Origin: Xylophilus ampelinus
GTDB lineage: Bacteria > Pseudomonadota > Gammaproteobacteria > Burkholderiales > Burkholderiaceae_C
NCBI RefSeq assembly: GCF_901875635.1
Contig: NZ_CABFMN010000073.1
Location: 124,001 to 188,000 of the forward strand
Reading direction: 5' to 3'
DNA length: 64,000 nucleotides
In this document: positions 45,400 through 54,130 of the stretch, piece by piece
Numbering within the stretch: the stretch's first letter is position 1
Layout of the letters: each line of letters begins with the position of its first letter
Position numbers and translations under genes: made by a program
The notes under the pieces: generated by a model
Seen by the model: only the letters and a program-made list of their open reading frames with translations
The model's database searches: none
What the model was told of the DNA's origin: nothing

Positions 45400-45783
45400 A
45401 TGCAACGCCAACGCCTGTCCATCACCCTCCTCGCGGCCAGCCTTTGGGTCGCCACGGCCGCGAATGCGGCCGGCAACCACGACCACGCGCCGCAGCACGG
45501 CGGCATCGTGGCCGAGGCGCAGGGCGCCGACTACGAGCTGGTCGCCACGCCCACGCAGATGCGCCTGTACCTGCGCGACCATGGCAAGCCGCTGGACCTG
45601 GCGCAGGCCAGTGCGCGCGTGACCCTGCTCAGCGGCGCGGACCGGCAGGAGGTGGAGCTCAAGCCCGCCGGCGACCGGCTCGAGGCCGCGGGTAACTTCA
45701 AGGTCGGCCCCGGCACCAAAGCAGTGGCCGTCGCGCAGCGCGCCGGCAAGTCGTTGGGCAGCGCACGCTTCACGCTCAAGTGA
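45400..45783 (+). CDS. Small periplasmic protein at the end of the czc cluster
   Basis: Protein of 127 residues with a signal peptide (LSITLLAASLWVATAANA). The His-rich start is AGNHDHAPQHGGIVAEAQGA. A compact beta domain follows (DYELVATPTQMRLYLRDHGK, RVTLLSGADRQEVEL, FKVGPGTKAVAVAQRAGK). The HGG(I/V)V lead with an immunoglobulin-like remainder resembles proteins found downstream of czc/cus pumps in betaproteobacteria, probably periplasmic metal binders. Function is inferred from context. ATG 45400 lies 41 bp after czcA. Confidence 0.8.
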   Translation: MQRQRLSITLLAASLWVATAANAAGNHDHAPQHGGIVAEAQGADYELVATPTQMRLYLRDHGKPLDLAQASARVTLLSGADRQEVELKPAGDRLEAAGNFKVGPGTKAVAVAQRAGKSLGSARFTLK

Positions 45784-45816
45784 GGGTCGCGCCCCGGCGC
45801 GTCCAGTTCATTGCTT

Positions 45817-45839
45817 TTGTCATTTATTTTGATTGACAA
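45817..45839. promoter_or_regulatory. Inverted repeat before the MarR-GNAT gene, candidate operator
   Basis: TTGTCA-N11-TGACAA, perfect 6-bp arms in an AT-rich patch, ending 7 bp before ATG 45847. A MarR-type regulator bound here would block its own promoter. Confidence 0.65.
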
Positions 45840-45846
45840 TGGCAAC

Positions 45847-46779
45847 ATGAATGCCGTTCCCGTTTCGACCCCGCAGGTCAAGGCCGTGCGCCGCTTCAAC
45901 CGTTTCTTCACCCGCCGCATCGGCGTGCTCGACCCCTATCTGGGCAACGAGCTGTCGCTGACCGACGTGCGCGTGATGTACGAACTGGCGCACCGCGACG
46001 GCCTGAGCGCGGCCGTGTTGCAGCGCGAACTGGAGCTCGATGGCGGGTACCTGAGCCGCATCCTCAAGCGCTTCGAGAGCGCGGGCTGGCTGCGGCGCAC
46101 GCCCAACCCGGCGGACGCGCGGCAGAGCCTGCTGCACCTCACCGAGGCGGGCCATGCAGCCTTCGCGCCGCTGCAGCAGAAGTCGCGCGAAGAGGCGGCA
46201 GCGCTGCTGGCACCGCTGGCGCCAGCGCAGCGCGCCGAGGCGGTGGCGGCCATGGCGCGCATCGAGGCGCTGCTCGACGCGCCGTCGGCACGACCGACGC
46301 GCACGGTGCTGCTGCGCGACCCGGTGCCCGGCGACATCGGCTGGGTGGTGCAGCAGCACGGCGAGGTCTATGCCCGCGAGTACGGCTGGAACATCGAGTT
46401 CGAAGCGCTCGTGGCCGACATCGCGGCGCAGTTCGTGCGCAAGTTCCAGCCGCAGTGGGAGAAGTGCTGGGTCGCCGAGCTCGACGGCGAACGCGTCGGC
46501 GCGATCTTCACGGTACGCAAGTCGGCGACCATCGCGCAACTGCGCATGCTGATCCTGGCACCCCATGCGCGCGGCCTGGGTCTCGGCGCGCGCCTCACCG
46601 ACGAGGCCATCGGCTTCGCGCGTGCCAGGGGCTACCGCAAGATGGTGCTGTGGACCAACAGCTGCCTCACCGCCGCGCGCGGCATCTATGCCAAGCGCGG
46701 CTTCGTGCTCGACAAGTCCGAACCCTACGAGGGTTTCGGCCAGCAACTGGTCGGGGAGACCTGGTCGCTGCGGCTGTAG
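45847..46779 (+). CDS. MarR-GNAT fusion: regulator with acetyltransferase domain
   Basis: Fusion protein of 310 residues. Residues about 1-145 form a MarR winged helix (LTDVRVMYELAHRDGLSAAV, LQRELELDGGYLSRILKRFE, RTPNPADARQSLLHLTEAG). Residues about 155-310 form a GNAT acetyltransferase with VQQHGEVYAREYGWNIEFEA, IAQLRMLILAPHARGLGLGA (the acetyl-CoA loop, normally R/Q-x-x-G-x-G/A) and MVLWTNSCLTAARGIYAKRG. The pairing occurs in a recognised bacterial family, but the acetyl acceptor is unknown. ATG 45847 is preferred over an upstream in-frame start because the operator-like repeat TTGTCA-N11-TGACAA would otherwise be coding. No target operon is obvious. Confidence 0.9.
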   Translation: MNAVPVSTPQVKAVRRFNRFFTRRIGVLDPYLGNELSLTDVRVMYELAHRDGLSAAVLQRELELDGGYLSRILKRFESAGWLRRTPNPADARQSLLHLTEAGHAAFAPLQQKSREEAAALLAPLAPAQRAEAVAAMARIEALLDAPSARPTRTVLLRDPVPGDIGWVVQQHGEVYAREYGWNIEFEALVADIAAQFVRKFQPQWEKCWVAELDGERVGAIFTVRKSATIAQLRMLILAPHARGLGLGARLTDEAIGFARARGYRKMVLWTNSCLTAARGIYAKRGFVLDKSEPYEGFGQQLVGETWSLRL

Positions 46780-46797
46780 CAGCCGCAGCGGCGTGGG

Positions 46798-47403
46798 TCA
46801 GCGGCGCTCGATGATCTGGCCGCGCAGTTCGCCGGCGGGATTGCGCTCGGTGTGGATGTTGACGTACCAACGACCGGCCAGCAGGTCGGCCCGCTGCGCC
46901 GGAGTGAGCGTCAGGCGGCCTTCGTAGGGGACGTTGTAGGGGCCGTTGAGCGTGACCACGGGCGGTGCATTGCCGCCGACGTCGGCCGGGCCGTGGAAGT
47001 GCGCCGCGGTGACCGGTCCGCTGAGGTTGGAGAAGGTGAGGCGGAAGCGGAACAGGCCGCTCTCGCGGTCGAGCACGGCATCCAGCGTGCCGGTGCCCAT
47101 GCTGTAGACAGGCGGCACCTCGTTGCGGCCGTCGAGCCGGGTGCTGAAGGCCGCCAGCTGCGGCTCGCGCACTGCGGGTGCAGCCTGCGGCGGCACCGGG
47201 GTGGGCGTGGCCTGCGGCTGCATCGGTTGCGGCGGCGGCACCTGCTGCGGGTACGGCATCGGTGGCGGCACCCGGCGCGGCGGCTCGTCGAGCGACACCG
47301 AAGTGCAGCCGGCGAGCACGGCCGCGGCGAGCGCGGTGGCCCCCGCGCCGCGGCATGCCGTCATGAACGAGGGAAAACGGGAGAGGTTCAGGTGGGCAGG
47401 CAT
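46798..47403 (-). CDS. CHRD-domain lipoprotein
   Basis: Secreted protein of 201 residues. The N-terminus has a lipoprotein signal ending ALAAAVLAGC, with the lipobox Cys near residue 31, or residue 18 if translation starts at the internal ATG (47372-47374). A Pro/Gln-rich spacer (about 40-75) leads to one CHRD domain: FSTRLDGRNEVPPVYSMGTG, FRFRLTFSNLSGPVTAAHFH and WYVNIHTERNPAGELRGQI. CHRD domains are found in chordin and in many bacterial exported proteins; their role in bacteria is unknown. Probably anchored to a membrane facing the periplasm. Converges on the MarR-GNAT gene. Confidence 0.87.
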   Translation of the reverse strand: MPAHLNLSRFPSFMTACRGAGATALAAAVLAGCTSVSLDEPPRRVPPPMPYPQQVPPPQPMQPQATPTPVPPQAAPAVREPQLAAFSTRLDGRNEVPPVYSMGTGTLDAVLDRESGLFRFRLTFSNLSGPVTAAHFHGPADVGGNAPPVVTLNGPYNVPYEGRLTLTPAQRADLLAGRWYVNIHTERNPAGELRGQIIERR

Positions 47404-47499
47404 GGCCGCCACCTTATCACTCCCGAACGACGATTTCGCCATCGCCGCGCTCGGCGCGCGCCGCCTCCCGTTGTAGGCGGAAGCCGCACACACCCACGG

Positions 47500-48282
47500 T
47501 CACTGCATGAACCAGCCGTGGCTCACGACCATCGACTGACCGGTCAGCGCGTTGGTCGGGAAGGCGGCGAACAGCAGCGCCACCTGGGCCACGTCGTCGG
47601 TGGTGGTGAATTCGCCGTCCACCGTCTCCTTGAGCATCACGTTCTTGACCACCTCTTCCTCGGTGATGCCAAGCGTCTTGGCCTGCTCGGGGATCTGCTT
47701 CTCGACCAGCGGCGTGCGCACGAAGCCCGGGCAGATCACGTTGGCGGCCACGCCGTGCTTGGCGCCCTCCTTGGCGACCGTCTTGGCCAGGCCGATCAGG
47801 CCGTGCTTGGCCGTCACATAGGGCGCCTTCAGGAGCGACGCTTCCTTGGAGTGCACCGAGCCCATGTAGATCACGCGCCCGCCGCGCCCCTGGGCATACA
47901 TGTGCTTGAGGCAGGCCTTGGTCGTGAGGAAGGCGCCGTCGAGGTGGATGGCGAGCATCTTCTTCCAGTCGGCGAAAGTGAATTCCTCCACCGGGTGGAC
48001 GATCTGGATGCCGGCGTTGCTCACCAGGATATCGATGCCGCCGAAGGCCTTCACGGCCTCCTCGACCGAGGCGTTGACCTGGTCCTCGCTGGTCACGTCC
48101 ACCGCCACGCCGACCGCCTGCGCGCCCGAGGCCTTCAGCTCGGCGGCCGTGGCGTCGGCCGCCTCCTTGTTCAGGTCGGCGATGACGATCTTGGCGCCCT
48201 CGCGGGCGTAGACGATGGCGATCTCCTTGCCGATGCCGCTGGCCGAGCCGGTGATGTAGGCGACCTTGTCCTTGAGTTGCAT
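47500..48282 (-). CDS. bdhA: 3-Hydroxybutyrate dehydrogenase (SDR)
   Basis: Short-chain dehydrogenase of 260 residues that oxidises D-3-hydroxybutyrate to acetoacetate with NAD. The Gly-rich cofactor loop is [11 protein letters not shown] near residue 11. NAG follows near residue 89 and the catalytic Ser/Tyr/Lys set lies in [23 protein letters not shown] (Ser near 141, Tyr and Lys in YVTAK). The segment [20 protein letters not shown] is characteristic of 3-HB dehydrogenases. Next to acetoacetate decarboxylase and a patatin-like hydrolase, the group looks like breakdown of polyhydroxybutyrate monomers. Confidence 0.9.
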   Translation of the reverse strand: MQLKDKVAYITGSASGIGKEIAIVYAREGAKIVIADLNKEAADATAAELKASGAQAVGVAVDVTSEDQVNASVEEAVKAFGGIDILVSNAGIQIVHPVEEFTFADWKKMLAIHLDGAFLTTKACLKHMYAQGRGGRVIYMGSVHSKEASLLKAPYVTAKHGLIGLAKTVAKEGAKHGVAANVICPGFVRTPLVEKQIPEQAKTLGITEEEVVKNVMLKETVDGEFTTTDDVAQVALLFAAFPTNALTGQSMVVSHGWFMQ

Positions 48283-48326
48283 GGTGGTTCCTTGAGAGGG
48301 TGAGAGAAATCGGGATCGGCCTTCCA

Positions 48327-48420
48327 TACGCGAAGGACGCGAAGGTTTCGCAAAGGGCGCGAAAAAACCAATTCAATGAATCTTTTGCGTTCTTCGCGCG
48401 ACCTTCGCGCCCTTCGCGTA
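48327..48420. repeat. CGCGAAGG-type inverted repeat between bdhA and adc
   Basis: Arms of about 25 bp (TACGCGAAGGACGCGAAGGT at 48327 and ACCTTCGCGCCCTTCGCGTA ending 48420), with several heptad-like CGCGAAGG units and a 45-bp loop. The 158-bp gap contains nothing else visible. Confidence 0.8.
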
Positions 48421-48440
48421 CGGATGTCCGTATTGAAACG

Positions 48441-49190
48441 TCATGCCAGGTAATCGCGCTCCACGGTCCCCAGCGCCAGCGTCATGTCGGCGATGTAGTG
48501 CACGGCCGACAGCACCTCGAGCACCGGCAACTGTGCCACCGGCGCCAGTGCGTGCGAGTGCAGTTCGAGCGACGCCGGGCCGGTCCAGGCGCCCTTGAGC
48601 TGCACGTCGACCATGTGGTAGCGCACCAGTTCGCAGATGCGGGGCGTGCCGTCGACGTGGGGAATGATCTTGAGCAGGAAGTTGGGCTGCGCGATGCCCG
48701 CAAGAATGGGGCCGGCCTCCAGCGTGCGGTGCTTGAAGCCCATGGTGGCGGTGGCCACGCGCACCTTGCCGTAGTCGAGCGTGCCGACGATGGTGTCGGT
48801 CTCGTAGGTGAAGGCCGGCGACGCCAGCTTCTTCGGGAAGCCCCAGAGCTCGCGCCCGCCGGCGATCGGCGGGTGGTCGTTCAGGTACATGGCATGCACG
48901 TAGGCGCCCTGCTCCAGCCCGCGTTCGGTGCGCAGCTGCACCGGAATGACCTGGCCCGACTCGGTGTAGTCGCCGAAGCCGGTCGAATCGGGCATGCGGA
49001 TGAACTCGTACTTCACCACCGGCTCCACGATCTCCAGCGGCTCGGGCACCACGGCGCGCAGCGCCTCGGGATCGGTGCGGTAGGTGACGACCAGGAACTC
49101 GCGGTCGACGAAGCGATACGGCCCGGGCGGAAAGGCCGGGCTGGTGAAGGGCATGGCGAAGGCGCGCTCGCGCAGGTCGGAGGCATTCAT
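48441..49190 (-). CDS. adc: Acetoacetate decarboxylase
   Basis: Enzyme of 249 residues that decarboxylates acetoacetate to acetone and CO2. The active-site region is [15 protein letters not shown] near residue 107, where the Lys-Lys pair includes the Schiff-base lysine. [20 protein letters not shown] and [19 protein letters not shown] match the family. The start [20 protein letters not shown] is the usual N-terminus. Upstream, on the same strand, is the patatin-like gene; downstream bdhA supplies acetoacetate. Confidence 0.93.
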   Translation of the reverse strand: MNASDLRERAFAMPFTSPAFPPGPYRFVDREFLVVTYRTDPEALRAVVPEPLEIVEPVVKYEFIRMPDSTGFGDYTESGQVIPVQLRTERGLEQGAYVHAMYLNDHPPIAGGRELWGFPKKLASPAFTYETDTIVGTLDYGKVRVATATMGFKHRTLEAGPILAGIAQPNFLLKIIPHVDGTPRICELVRYHMVDVQLKGAWTGPASLELHSHALAPVAQLPVLEVLSAVHYIADMTLALGTVERDYLA

Positions 49191-49305
49191 GGGCAGGAGG
49201 GCGGGATGGAAGGATGCAGGATGTGTGACAACCGAGCCCCCAGCTTCAACGCCGCACCTTAGGGGAAACTGAACCGTCCGCTTCGCGCCTGCCCGTCGCT
49301 CCGAC

Positions 49306-49369
49306 TTCCAAGCCGAATTGCGCCGCAACGCCCGCCCCGTCTGCGCGAGCAGCTATCTTTTTCGTAGCA
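49306..49369. repeat. GCTATC/GATAGC interspersed repeat, copy 7
   Basis: TTCCAAGCCGAATTGCGCCG, then CAACGCCCGCCCCGTCTGCG and CGAGCAGCTATCTTTTTCGTAGC. Between the adc and patatin genes; one palindrome arm has decayed. Confidence 0.83.
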
Positions 49370-49386
49370 TCCGAGCGCGGCGCAGT

Positions 49387-50637
49387 TCAGACCGCCGGGC
49401 CGGGATGGCGAACGCGCGCCACGTCCGGCTCGCTCAGGTCGTAGGTGGTCACGCCGCCGGCCTGCGCCGTGGGGCGCAGCCATTCCGGATGCTGCAGGGT
49501 GATGCGCATGTCGCGCGCACCGCTCTCCCAGTGCTCGTCGACGGTGAGGCGCGAGAACTCGTAGTCCTTCGAGTCGAGCTCGTAGGGCTTGTGGCGGTAG
49601 ATGAGGTGGACGATGTCGATCGGCTCGCTCTTGAGGTGCGCGCACAGAGCGGCCACGTCGGGCTCCCGGCGCAGGTGTGCGGGCAGGCGTTCCAGCAGCC
49701 CCGCCAGCGCCTGCTGCAGATTCACGTTGGCGGCCAGGGCGTCGGTGTTCATGCGGGTGCGGCTGGAGTACTGGATGTCCTTCTGCCGCGCCGCCACCTC
49801 GCCCAGGGTGCGCGGCATCGTGCCGCGGGCGCTGAACAGGTCGACCTGCAGCACCAGCAGCCGCCGGCTGCGCACGTGCTCGTCGAGCACGTACTGCAAC
49901 GGCGTGTTCGACACGATGCCGCCGTCCCAGTAGTCCTCGCCGTCGATGTGCACCGGCGGAAAGCCCGGCGGCAACGCGCCGCTGGCCATGATGTGCTCGG
50001 GCCGGATCGTGGTCGTGCCGTTGTCGAAGTACACGATGTTGCCGGTGCGCACGTTCGCGGCGCCGACCGAGAAGCGCATCTCGCGGCGGTTGATGCGGTC
50101 GAAGTCGACCAGCCGCTCCAGCGTGGCCTTGAGCGGGCTGGTGTCGTAGTAGCTCAGCATGGGCGCCGCCGCGCCCATCATCAGCGCGGGGCTCATGCGC
50201 GGCTCGAAGAAGCCCGGGATGCCCAGCGCCACGGCGGCGCCGGCGCTCCACTGGTTGAGCCAGCTGCGCTCGCCGGCCCAGCCCGGCAGCATCTGGCCCG
50301 GCGCCGAGGACACGAGGTGCCAGAACTCGCGCAGCCGCGCCACGCGATGCTCGGGCGCGTTGCCGGCGATCAGCGCGGCGTTGATGGCGCCGATCGACAC
50401 GCCGGCCACCCAATCCATGTCCTTGTGGCGCTCGAACAGCGCCTCGTACACGCCGGCCTGGTAGGCGCCGAGGGCGCCGCCGCCCTGCAGCACCAGGGCC
50501 TTGGTGGCCGCGGCGGCGGCTTCGTCGGGCGAGGCGACCACGGGCCGGGGTGCGACGAGGGCTGTGGCGGGTCCAGGAGCGGGGGAAGCCGGGGCGAGTG
50601 GCGCGCGCGATGCGCGGGTGCGGCGGGAAGCGGTCAT
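49387..50637 (-). CDS. Patatin-like phospholipase
   Basis: Cytoplasmic patatin-fold hydrolase of 416 residues with a Ser-Asp dyad. The oxyanion loop is LVLQGGGALGAYQAGVYEAL near residue 48. The nucleophile elbow is GVSIGAINAALIAG near residue 78. The catalytic Asp is in DGGIVSNTPLQYVLD near residue 234. The C-terminal 100 residues are the region typical of the DUF3734-type patatins found beside acetoacetate/3-hydroxybutyrate genes in Burkholderiales, suggesting a role in polyhydroxyalkanoate or lipid turnover. The low-complexity N-terminus (Ala/Pro-rich, about 40 residues) makes the start MTASRR uncertain. Confidence 0.9.
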   Translation of the reverse strand: MTASRRTRASRAPLAPASPAPGPATALVAPRPVVASPDEAAAAATKALVLQGGGALGAYQAGVYEALFERHKDMDWVAGVSIGAINAALIAGNAPEHRVARLREFWHLVSSAPGQMLPGWAGERSWLNQWSAGAAVALGIPGFFEPRMSPALMMGAAAPMLSYYDTSPLKATLERLVDFDRINRREMRFSVGAANVRTGNIVYFDNGTTTIRPEHIMASGALPPGFPPVHIDGEDYWDGGIVSNTPLQYVLDEHVRSRRLLVLQVDLFSARGTMPRTLGEVAARQKDIQYSSRTRMNTDALAANVNLQQALAGLLERLPAHLRREPDVAALCAHLKSEPIDIVHLIYRHKPYELDSKDYEFSRLTVDEHWESGARDMRITLQHPEWLRPTAQAGGVTTYDLSEPDVARVRHPGPAV

Positions 50638-50771
50638 GGGCGCATTGGACACGAGCGGGCACCTTCGGTTCAGTGCCCGGCTGCGGGCCAGCGCGCGGCA
50701 GAAGGCATTCAGCGCGCTTTTTCCCATCGTTACGGCCGCGCGATGGACGCCGCCCATCGATCCTGCTATTG

Positions 50772-50792
50772 TTTGTGGACGGCGTACACAAA
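50772..50792. promoter_or_regulatory. Inverted repeat before the VOC gene, candidate operator
   Basis: TTTGTG-N9-CACAAA, perfect 6-bp arms 38 bp before ATG 50831, in the 193-bp gap divergent from the patatin gene. GCTATTGTTTG just before it could contribute promoter elements. Confidence 0.45.
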
Positions 50793-50830
50793 ACATCGCC
50801 GGCCCTAACCCGCCTGTCCAAGGAGTCCCC

Positions 50831-51274
50831 ATGCTGATCCAGCCGTACCTCTTCCTCGAAGGCCGCACCGAGGAAGCCATCGCGTTCTACAAGCGGGCGC
50901 TCGGCGCCGAAGTCGAGATGCTGATGCGCTTCAAGGACGCGCCGCCCGACCCCAACGCCGGTGCCGCCGAGGGCTGCGGCCCCATGCAGGCCGATCCCGA
51001 GAAGGTCATGCACGCCAGCCTGCTGGTCGGCGGTGCGCGCATCATGTGCTCCGACGGCATGAATTCCGGCAAGCCGGAGTTCAAGGGTGTGTCCCTGTCG
51101 CTGAGCTACCCGAGCGATGCGGAGACGAAGAAGGTGTTCGACGCGCTGAGCGACGGCGGCACCGTGCAGCAGCCGCTCACGCGCACCTTCTTCTCCTCGT
51201 CCTTCGGCATGCTGGCCGACCGCTTCGGCGTCAACTGGATGGTGATCACCGACACCGGGAACCCGCCGGCCTGA
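50831..51274 (+). CDS. VOC-superfamily (PhnB-like) protein
   Basis: Glyoxalase/VOC-fold protein of 147 residues, PhnB-like subgroup. The N-terminus IQPYLFLEGRTEEAIAFYKR and ALGAEVEMLMRF, VMHASLLVGGARIMCSDGM near residue 62, and FGMLADRFGVNWMV near residue 122 define it. Such proteins are mostly uncharacterised; relatives act as metal-dependent or metal-free small-molecule enzymes. ATG 50831 follows a strong AAGGAG ribosome site. A possible operator lies just upstream and a strong terminator follows, so it is a monocistronic gene. Confidence 0.9.
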   Translation: MLIQPYLFLEGRTEEAIAFYKRALGAEVEMLMRFKDAPPDPNAGAAEGCGPMQADPEKVMHASLLVGGARIMCSDGMNSGKPEFKGVSLSLSYPSDAETKKVFDALSDGGTVQQPLTRTFFSSSFGMLADRFGVNWMVITDTGNPPA

Positions 51275-51291
51275 GCACCATTGCTCCCACC

Positions 51292-51315
51292 GCGGCCTGC
51301 GGGCCGCTTTTTTTT
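51292..51315 (+). terminator. Rho-independent terminator after the VOC gene
   Basis: GCGGCC-TGCG-GGCCGC hairpin followed by eight T residues, 18 bp after the VOC stop and 14 bp before the MFS start. Confidence 0.9.
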
Positions 51316-51328
51316 GGAATGAACTGCC

Positions 51329-52771
51329 ATGACGGCTGACTCCGATTCGCGCCGCCGCTGGCTGGCCCTGATGGTGCTGTGCCTGGGCGTGCTCATGATC
51401 GTGCTCGACACCACGATCGTGAACGTCGCCCTGCCCTCGATCCGCGCCGACCTCGGCTTCACCGAGACCTCGCTGGTGTGGGTGGTCAACGCCTACATGC
51501 TCACCTTCGGCGGCTTCCTGCTGCTGGGCGGCCGGCTGGGCGACCTGTACGGGCACCGGCGCCTGTTCCTGGCCGGGCTGGTGCTGTTCACGCTGGCGTC
51601 GCTGGCTTGCGGGCTGTCCCGCTCGCAATGGCTGCTGATTGCCGCGCGCGCCGTGCAGGGGCTGGGCGGCGCGGTGGTGTCGGCCGTGTCGCTCTCACTG
51701 ATCATGAACCTGTTTCGCGAGCCCGCCGAGCGCGCCAAGGCGATGGGCGTGTACGGCTTCGTGTGTGCGGGGGGCGGCAGCATCGGCGTGCTGCTGGGCG
51801 GCCTGCTCACGAGCACGCTGAGCTGGCATTGGATCTTCCTGGTCAACCTGCCCATCGGCGTGGCGGTGTACGCGCTGTGCGTGGCGCTGCTGCCGCACTC
51901 GCGCGCCGAGCAGGCGTCGGGCCGGCTCGACGTCGGCGGCGCGGTCACGGTGACGCTGTCGCTCATGCTGGCGGTGTACGGCGTGGTCAATGGCAACGAG
52001 GCGGGATGGACCTCCGCGCGCACGCTGGGCCTGTTGGGTGCGGCCGTGGTGCTGATGGCGGCCTTCGTGCTGATCGAATCGCGCGTCGCACACCCGCTGG
52101 TGCCGCTGTCTCTGTTCCGGCTGCGCAATGTCGCGGTGTCGAACATCACCGGGGTGCTGTGGTCGGCGGGCATGTTCGCGTGGTTCTTCATGTTGGCGCT
52201 GTACCTGCAACTGGTGCTGGGCTACAGCCCGATGCAGGTGGGCCTGGCCTTCCTGCCGGCCAACCTCATCATGGCGGTGCTCTCGCTGGGCCTGTCGGCA
52301 CGGCTGGTGATGCGCTTCGGCATCCGCCGCCCGCTGGCCGCGGGACTCGGCCTCGCGATGGTCGGGCTGCTGCTCTTTGCCCGGGCGCCGGTCGGCGGCA
52401 GCTTCGCGGTCGACGTGCTGCCGGGCATGCTGCTTCTGGGCCTGGGTGCGGGCATTGCCTTCAACCCGATGTTGCTGGCGGCCATGAGCGACGTCTCGCC
52501 GGCCGATGCGGGGCTGGCCTCGGGCGTGGTGAACACGGCCTTCATGATGGGCGGCTCGCTGGGCCTCGCGGTGCTGGCCAGCCTGGCGGCGGCCCGCACG
52601 GCTGCGCTGGGCGCCGCCGGCGCGGCGCCGGTCGCGGCCCTCAACGGCGGCTACCAGACGGCTTTCTTCGTCGGGGCGCTGTTCGCGGCCACCGCCGCCT
52701 TGCTGGGCGGCCTGCTGCTGCGCACGCGGCTGCAGGCGCCCGGCGCGGGCGAACCGTTGCCGGCGCACTAA
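51329..52771 (+). CDS. MFS multidrug transporter (DHA2 type)
   Basis: Major facilitator of 480 residues with about fourteen helices, DHA2 (EmrB/QacA) type. Motif C-like and family segments: VLMIVLDTTIVNVALPSI near residue 22 (with the Asp of DTTIVNVALP, hallmark of the group), LLGGRLGDLYGHRRLFLAG near residue 65, and a Pro-Gly-rich helix. The second half has GLASGVVNTAFMMGGSLGLA. It exports drugs or other hydrophobic compounds by proton antiport; substrate unknown. ATG 51329 is 14 bp after a terminator; the promoter must lie within or before that region. Confidence 0.9.
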   Translation: MTADSDSRRRWLALMVLCLGVLMIVLDTTIVNVALPSIRADLGFTETSLVWVVNAYMLTFGGFLLLGGRLGDLYGHRRLFLAGLVLFTLASLACGLSRSQWLLIAARAVQGLGGAVVSAVSLSLIMNLFREPAERAKAMGVYGFVCAGGGSIGVLLGGLLTSTLSWHWIFLVNLPIGVAVYALCVALLPHSRAEQASGRLDVGGAVTVTLSLMLAVYGVVNGNEAGWTSARTLGLLGAAVVLMAAFVLIESRVAHPLVPLSLFRLRNVAVSNITGVLWSAGMFAWFFMLALYLQLVLGYSPMQVGLAFLPANLIMAVLSLGLSARLVMRFGIRRPLAAGLGLAMVGLLLFARAPVGGSFAVDVLPGMLLLGLGAGIAFNPMLLAAMSDVSPADAGLASGVVNTAFMMGGSLGLAVLASLAAARTAALGAAGAAPVAALNGGYQTAFFVGALFAATAALLGGLLLRTRLQAPGAGEPLPAH

Positions 52772-52826
52772 GGCAGCGGCGCGGTCAGCCAGCGGACCGC
52801 GCGGCGCCGACATAATCGGGCCGACC

Positions 52827-53423
52827 ATGCTGCCGGCCCTCGACCACGCACCCACGCCGCCCGACGCGGGCCGCCCACGACCCAGTTCCCCGCGCGACCT
52901 CTTCGTCTCCTTCACCGTCCTGGCGCTGCAGGGCTTCGGCGGCGTGCTGGCCATCGTGCAGCGAGAGCTGGTCGAGAAGAAGAAGTGGCTCACGGCCGAC
53001 GAGTTCCTGGAGGACTGGGCCGTCGCGCAGGTGATGCCCGGCCCCAACGTCATCAACCTCGCGCTGATGATCGGCGACCGCCACTTCGGCCTGCGCGGCG
53101 CGGCGGCCGCGGTGGCCGGCATGCTGACGGTGCCGCTGGTCGTGATCCTGGCGCTGGCCGTGCTCTACGCCCACTACGCCAGCAACCCGCAGGTGGCCGC
53201 CGCACTGCGCGGCATGGGCGCGGTGTCGGGCGGGCTGATCGCGGCCACGGGCGTCAAGCTGATCCCGCCGCTGCGCCGGCATCCGCTGGGCTTCGGCATC
53301 TGCCTGGCCATCGTTGCGCTGGTGTTCGTGCTCATCGGCGTCGTGCAGGTGCCGCTGGGCTGGGTGCTGCTGTGCGTCGGCGGCGCGGCCTGCGTGTGGA
53401 CGTGGACGCGGCTGTCGGCATGA
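52827..53423 (+). CDS. ChrA-like chromate transporter, N-terminal half
   Basis: Short CHR protein of 198 residues. It holds one CHR domain: RDLFVSFTVLALQGFGGVLA near residue 20, EDWAVAQVMPGPNVINLALM near residue 62 and several helices after it. Two half-size proteins encoded next to each other together make the chromate antiporter, with opposite membrane orientation. Overlaps the second half by 4 bp. The start ATG 52827 (MLPALDHAPT) is near the only suitable position. The substrate could be chromate or another oxyanion. Confidence 0.9.
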   Translation: MLPALDHAPTPPDAGRPRPSSPRDLFVSFTVLALQGFGGVLAIVQRELVEKKKWLTADEFLEDWAVAQVMPGPNVINLALMIGDRHFGLRGAAAAVAGMLTVPLVVILALAVLYAHYASNPQVAAALRGMGAVSGGLIAATGVKLIPPLRRHPLGFGICLAIVALVFVLIGVVQVPLGWVLLCVGGAACVWTWTRLSA

Positions 53424-54019
53424 CGATCTCGATGCACTGGCACGACTGGCTGGCCCTGCTGGCGCAGTACATGCTGCTGTCGCTGATGTCGATCAGCGGC
53501 GCGATCACCACCGTGCCCGACATGCACCGCTACCTGGTCGACCAGAAGCAGTGGCTCACGGCCGCGCAGCTCAATTCGTCGGTGGCCATCGCGCAGGCCG
53601 CGCCGGGCCCCAACGTGCTCTTCGTCGCACTGATGGGCTGGAACGTGGGCCTGAACGCCAGCGGCGGCATCGGTGCCGGCCCGCATGCCTGGGCGATGGG
53701 CCTGCTGGGCCTGGCCGTGACCATGGTCGGCATCATGCTGCCGAGCACCGCCCTCACCTACCTGGCCACGCGCTGGGCCCACCGCAACCGCACGCGGCGC
53801 GAGGTGCGCGCCTTCAAGCAGGGCATGGCACCGGTGGTGGTGGGCCTGCTCATCGCCACCGGCTGGGTGCTGTCGAACAGCAACCAGTCGCCCGGCCGGC
53901 CGGCGTGGCACGTGTGGCTGCTCACGGCCGTGGCGGGCGTCATCGTCTGGCGCACGCGCGTTCACCTGCTGTGGCTGCTGGGCGCGGGCGCGCTGCTCGG
54001 GGTGCTGGGTTTCGTCTGA
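53420..54019 (+). CDS. ChrA-like chromate transporter, C-terminal half
   Basis: Second half-size CHR protein, 199 residues. The conserved block SVAIAQAAPGPNVLFVALMG near residue 54 corresponds to the APGP motif of the partner. About six helices are visible, ending LLWLLGAGALLGVLGFV. It begins 4 bp before the first gene ends and surely works with it as a heterodimer. A compact pair with no regulator adjacent. Confidence 0.9.
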   Translation: MTISMHWHDWLALLAQYMLLSLMSISGAITTVPDMHRYLVDQKQWLTAAQLNSSVAIAQAAPGPNVLFVALMGWNVGLNASGGIGAGPHAWAMGLLGLAVTMVGIMLPSTALTYLATRWAHRNRTRREVRAFKQGMAPVVVGLLIATGWVLSNSNQSPGRPAWHVWLLTAVAGVIVWRTRVHLLWLLGAGALLGVLGFV

Positions 54020-54130
54020 CCCGGCGCGGCGCCGCCGACGCCCGAACGCGGCGCGGGGGTTTCGGCGGGGCCGGCCGCACGCGTGGCCGCGCGGGCGCAC
54101 ACTGGCCGGCTCTCATCCAGGACGACATCC

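Noticed and set aside
49259..51628. 789-codon minus-strand frame over patatin, VOC and MFS starts
   Set aside because: Different frame from the real patatin gene; no domains, shadow composition.
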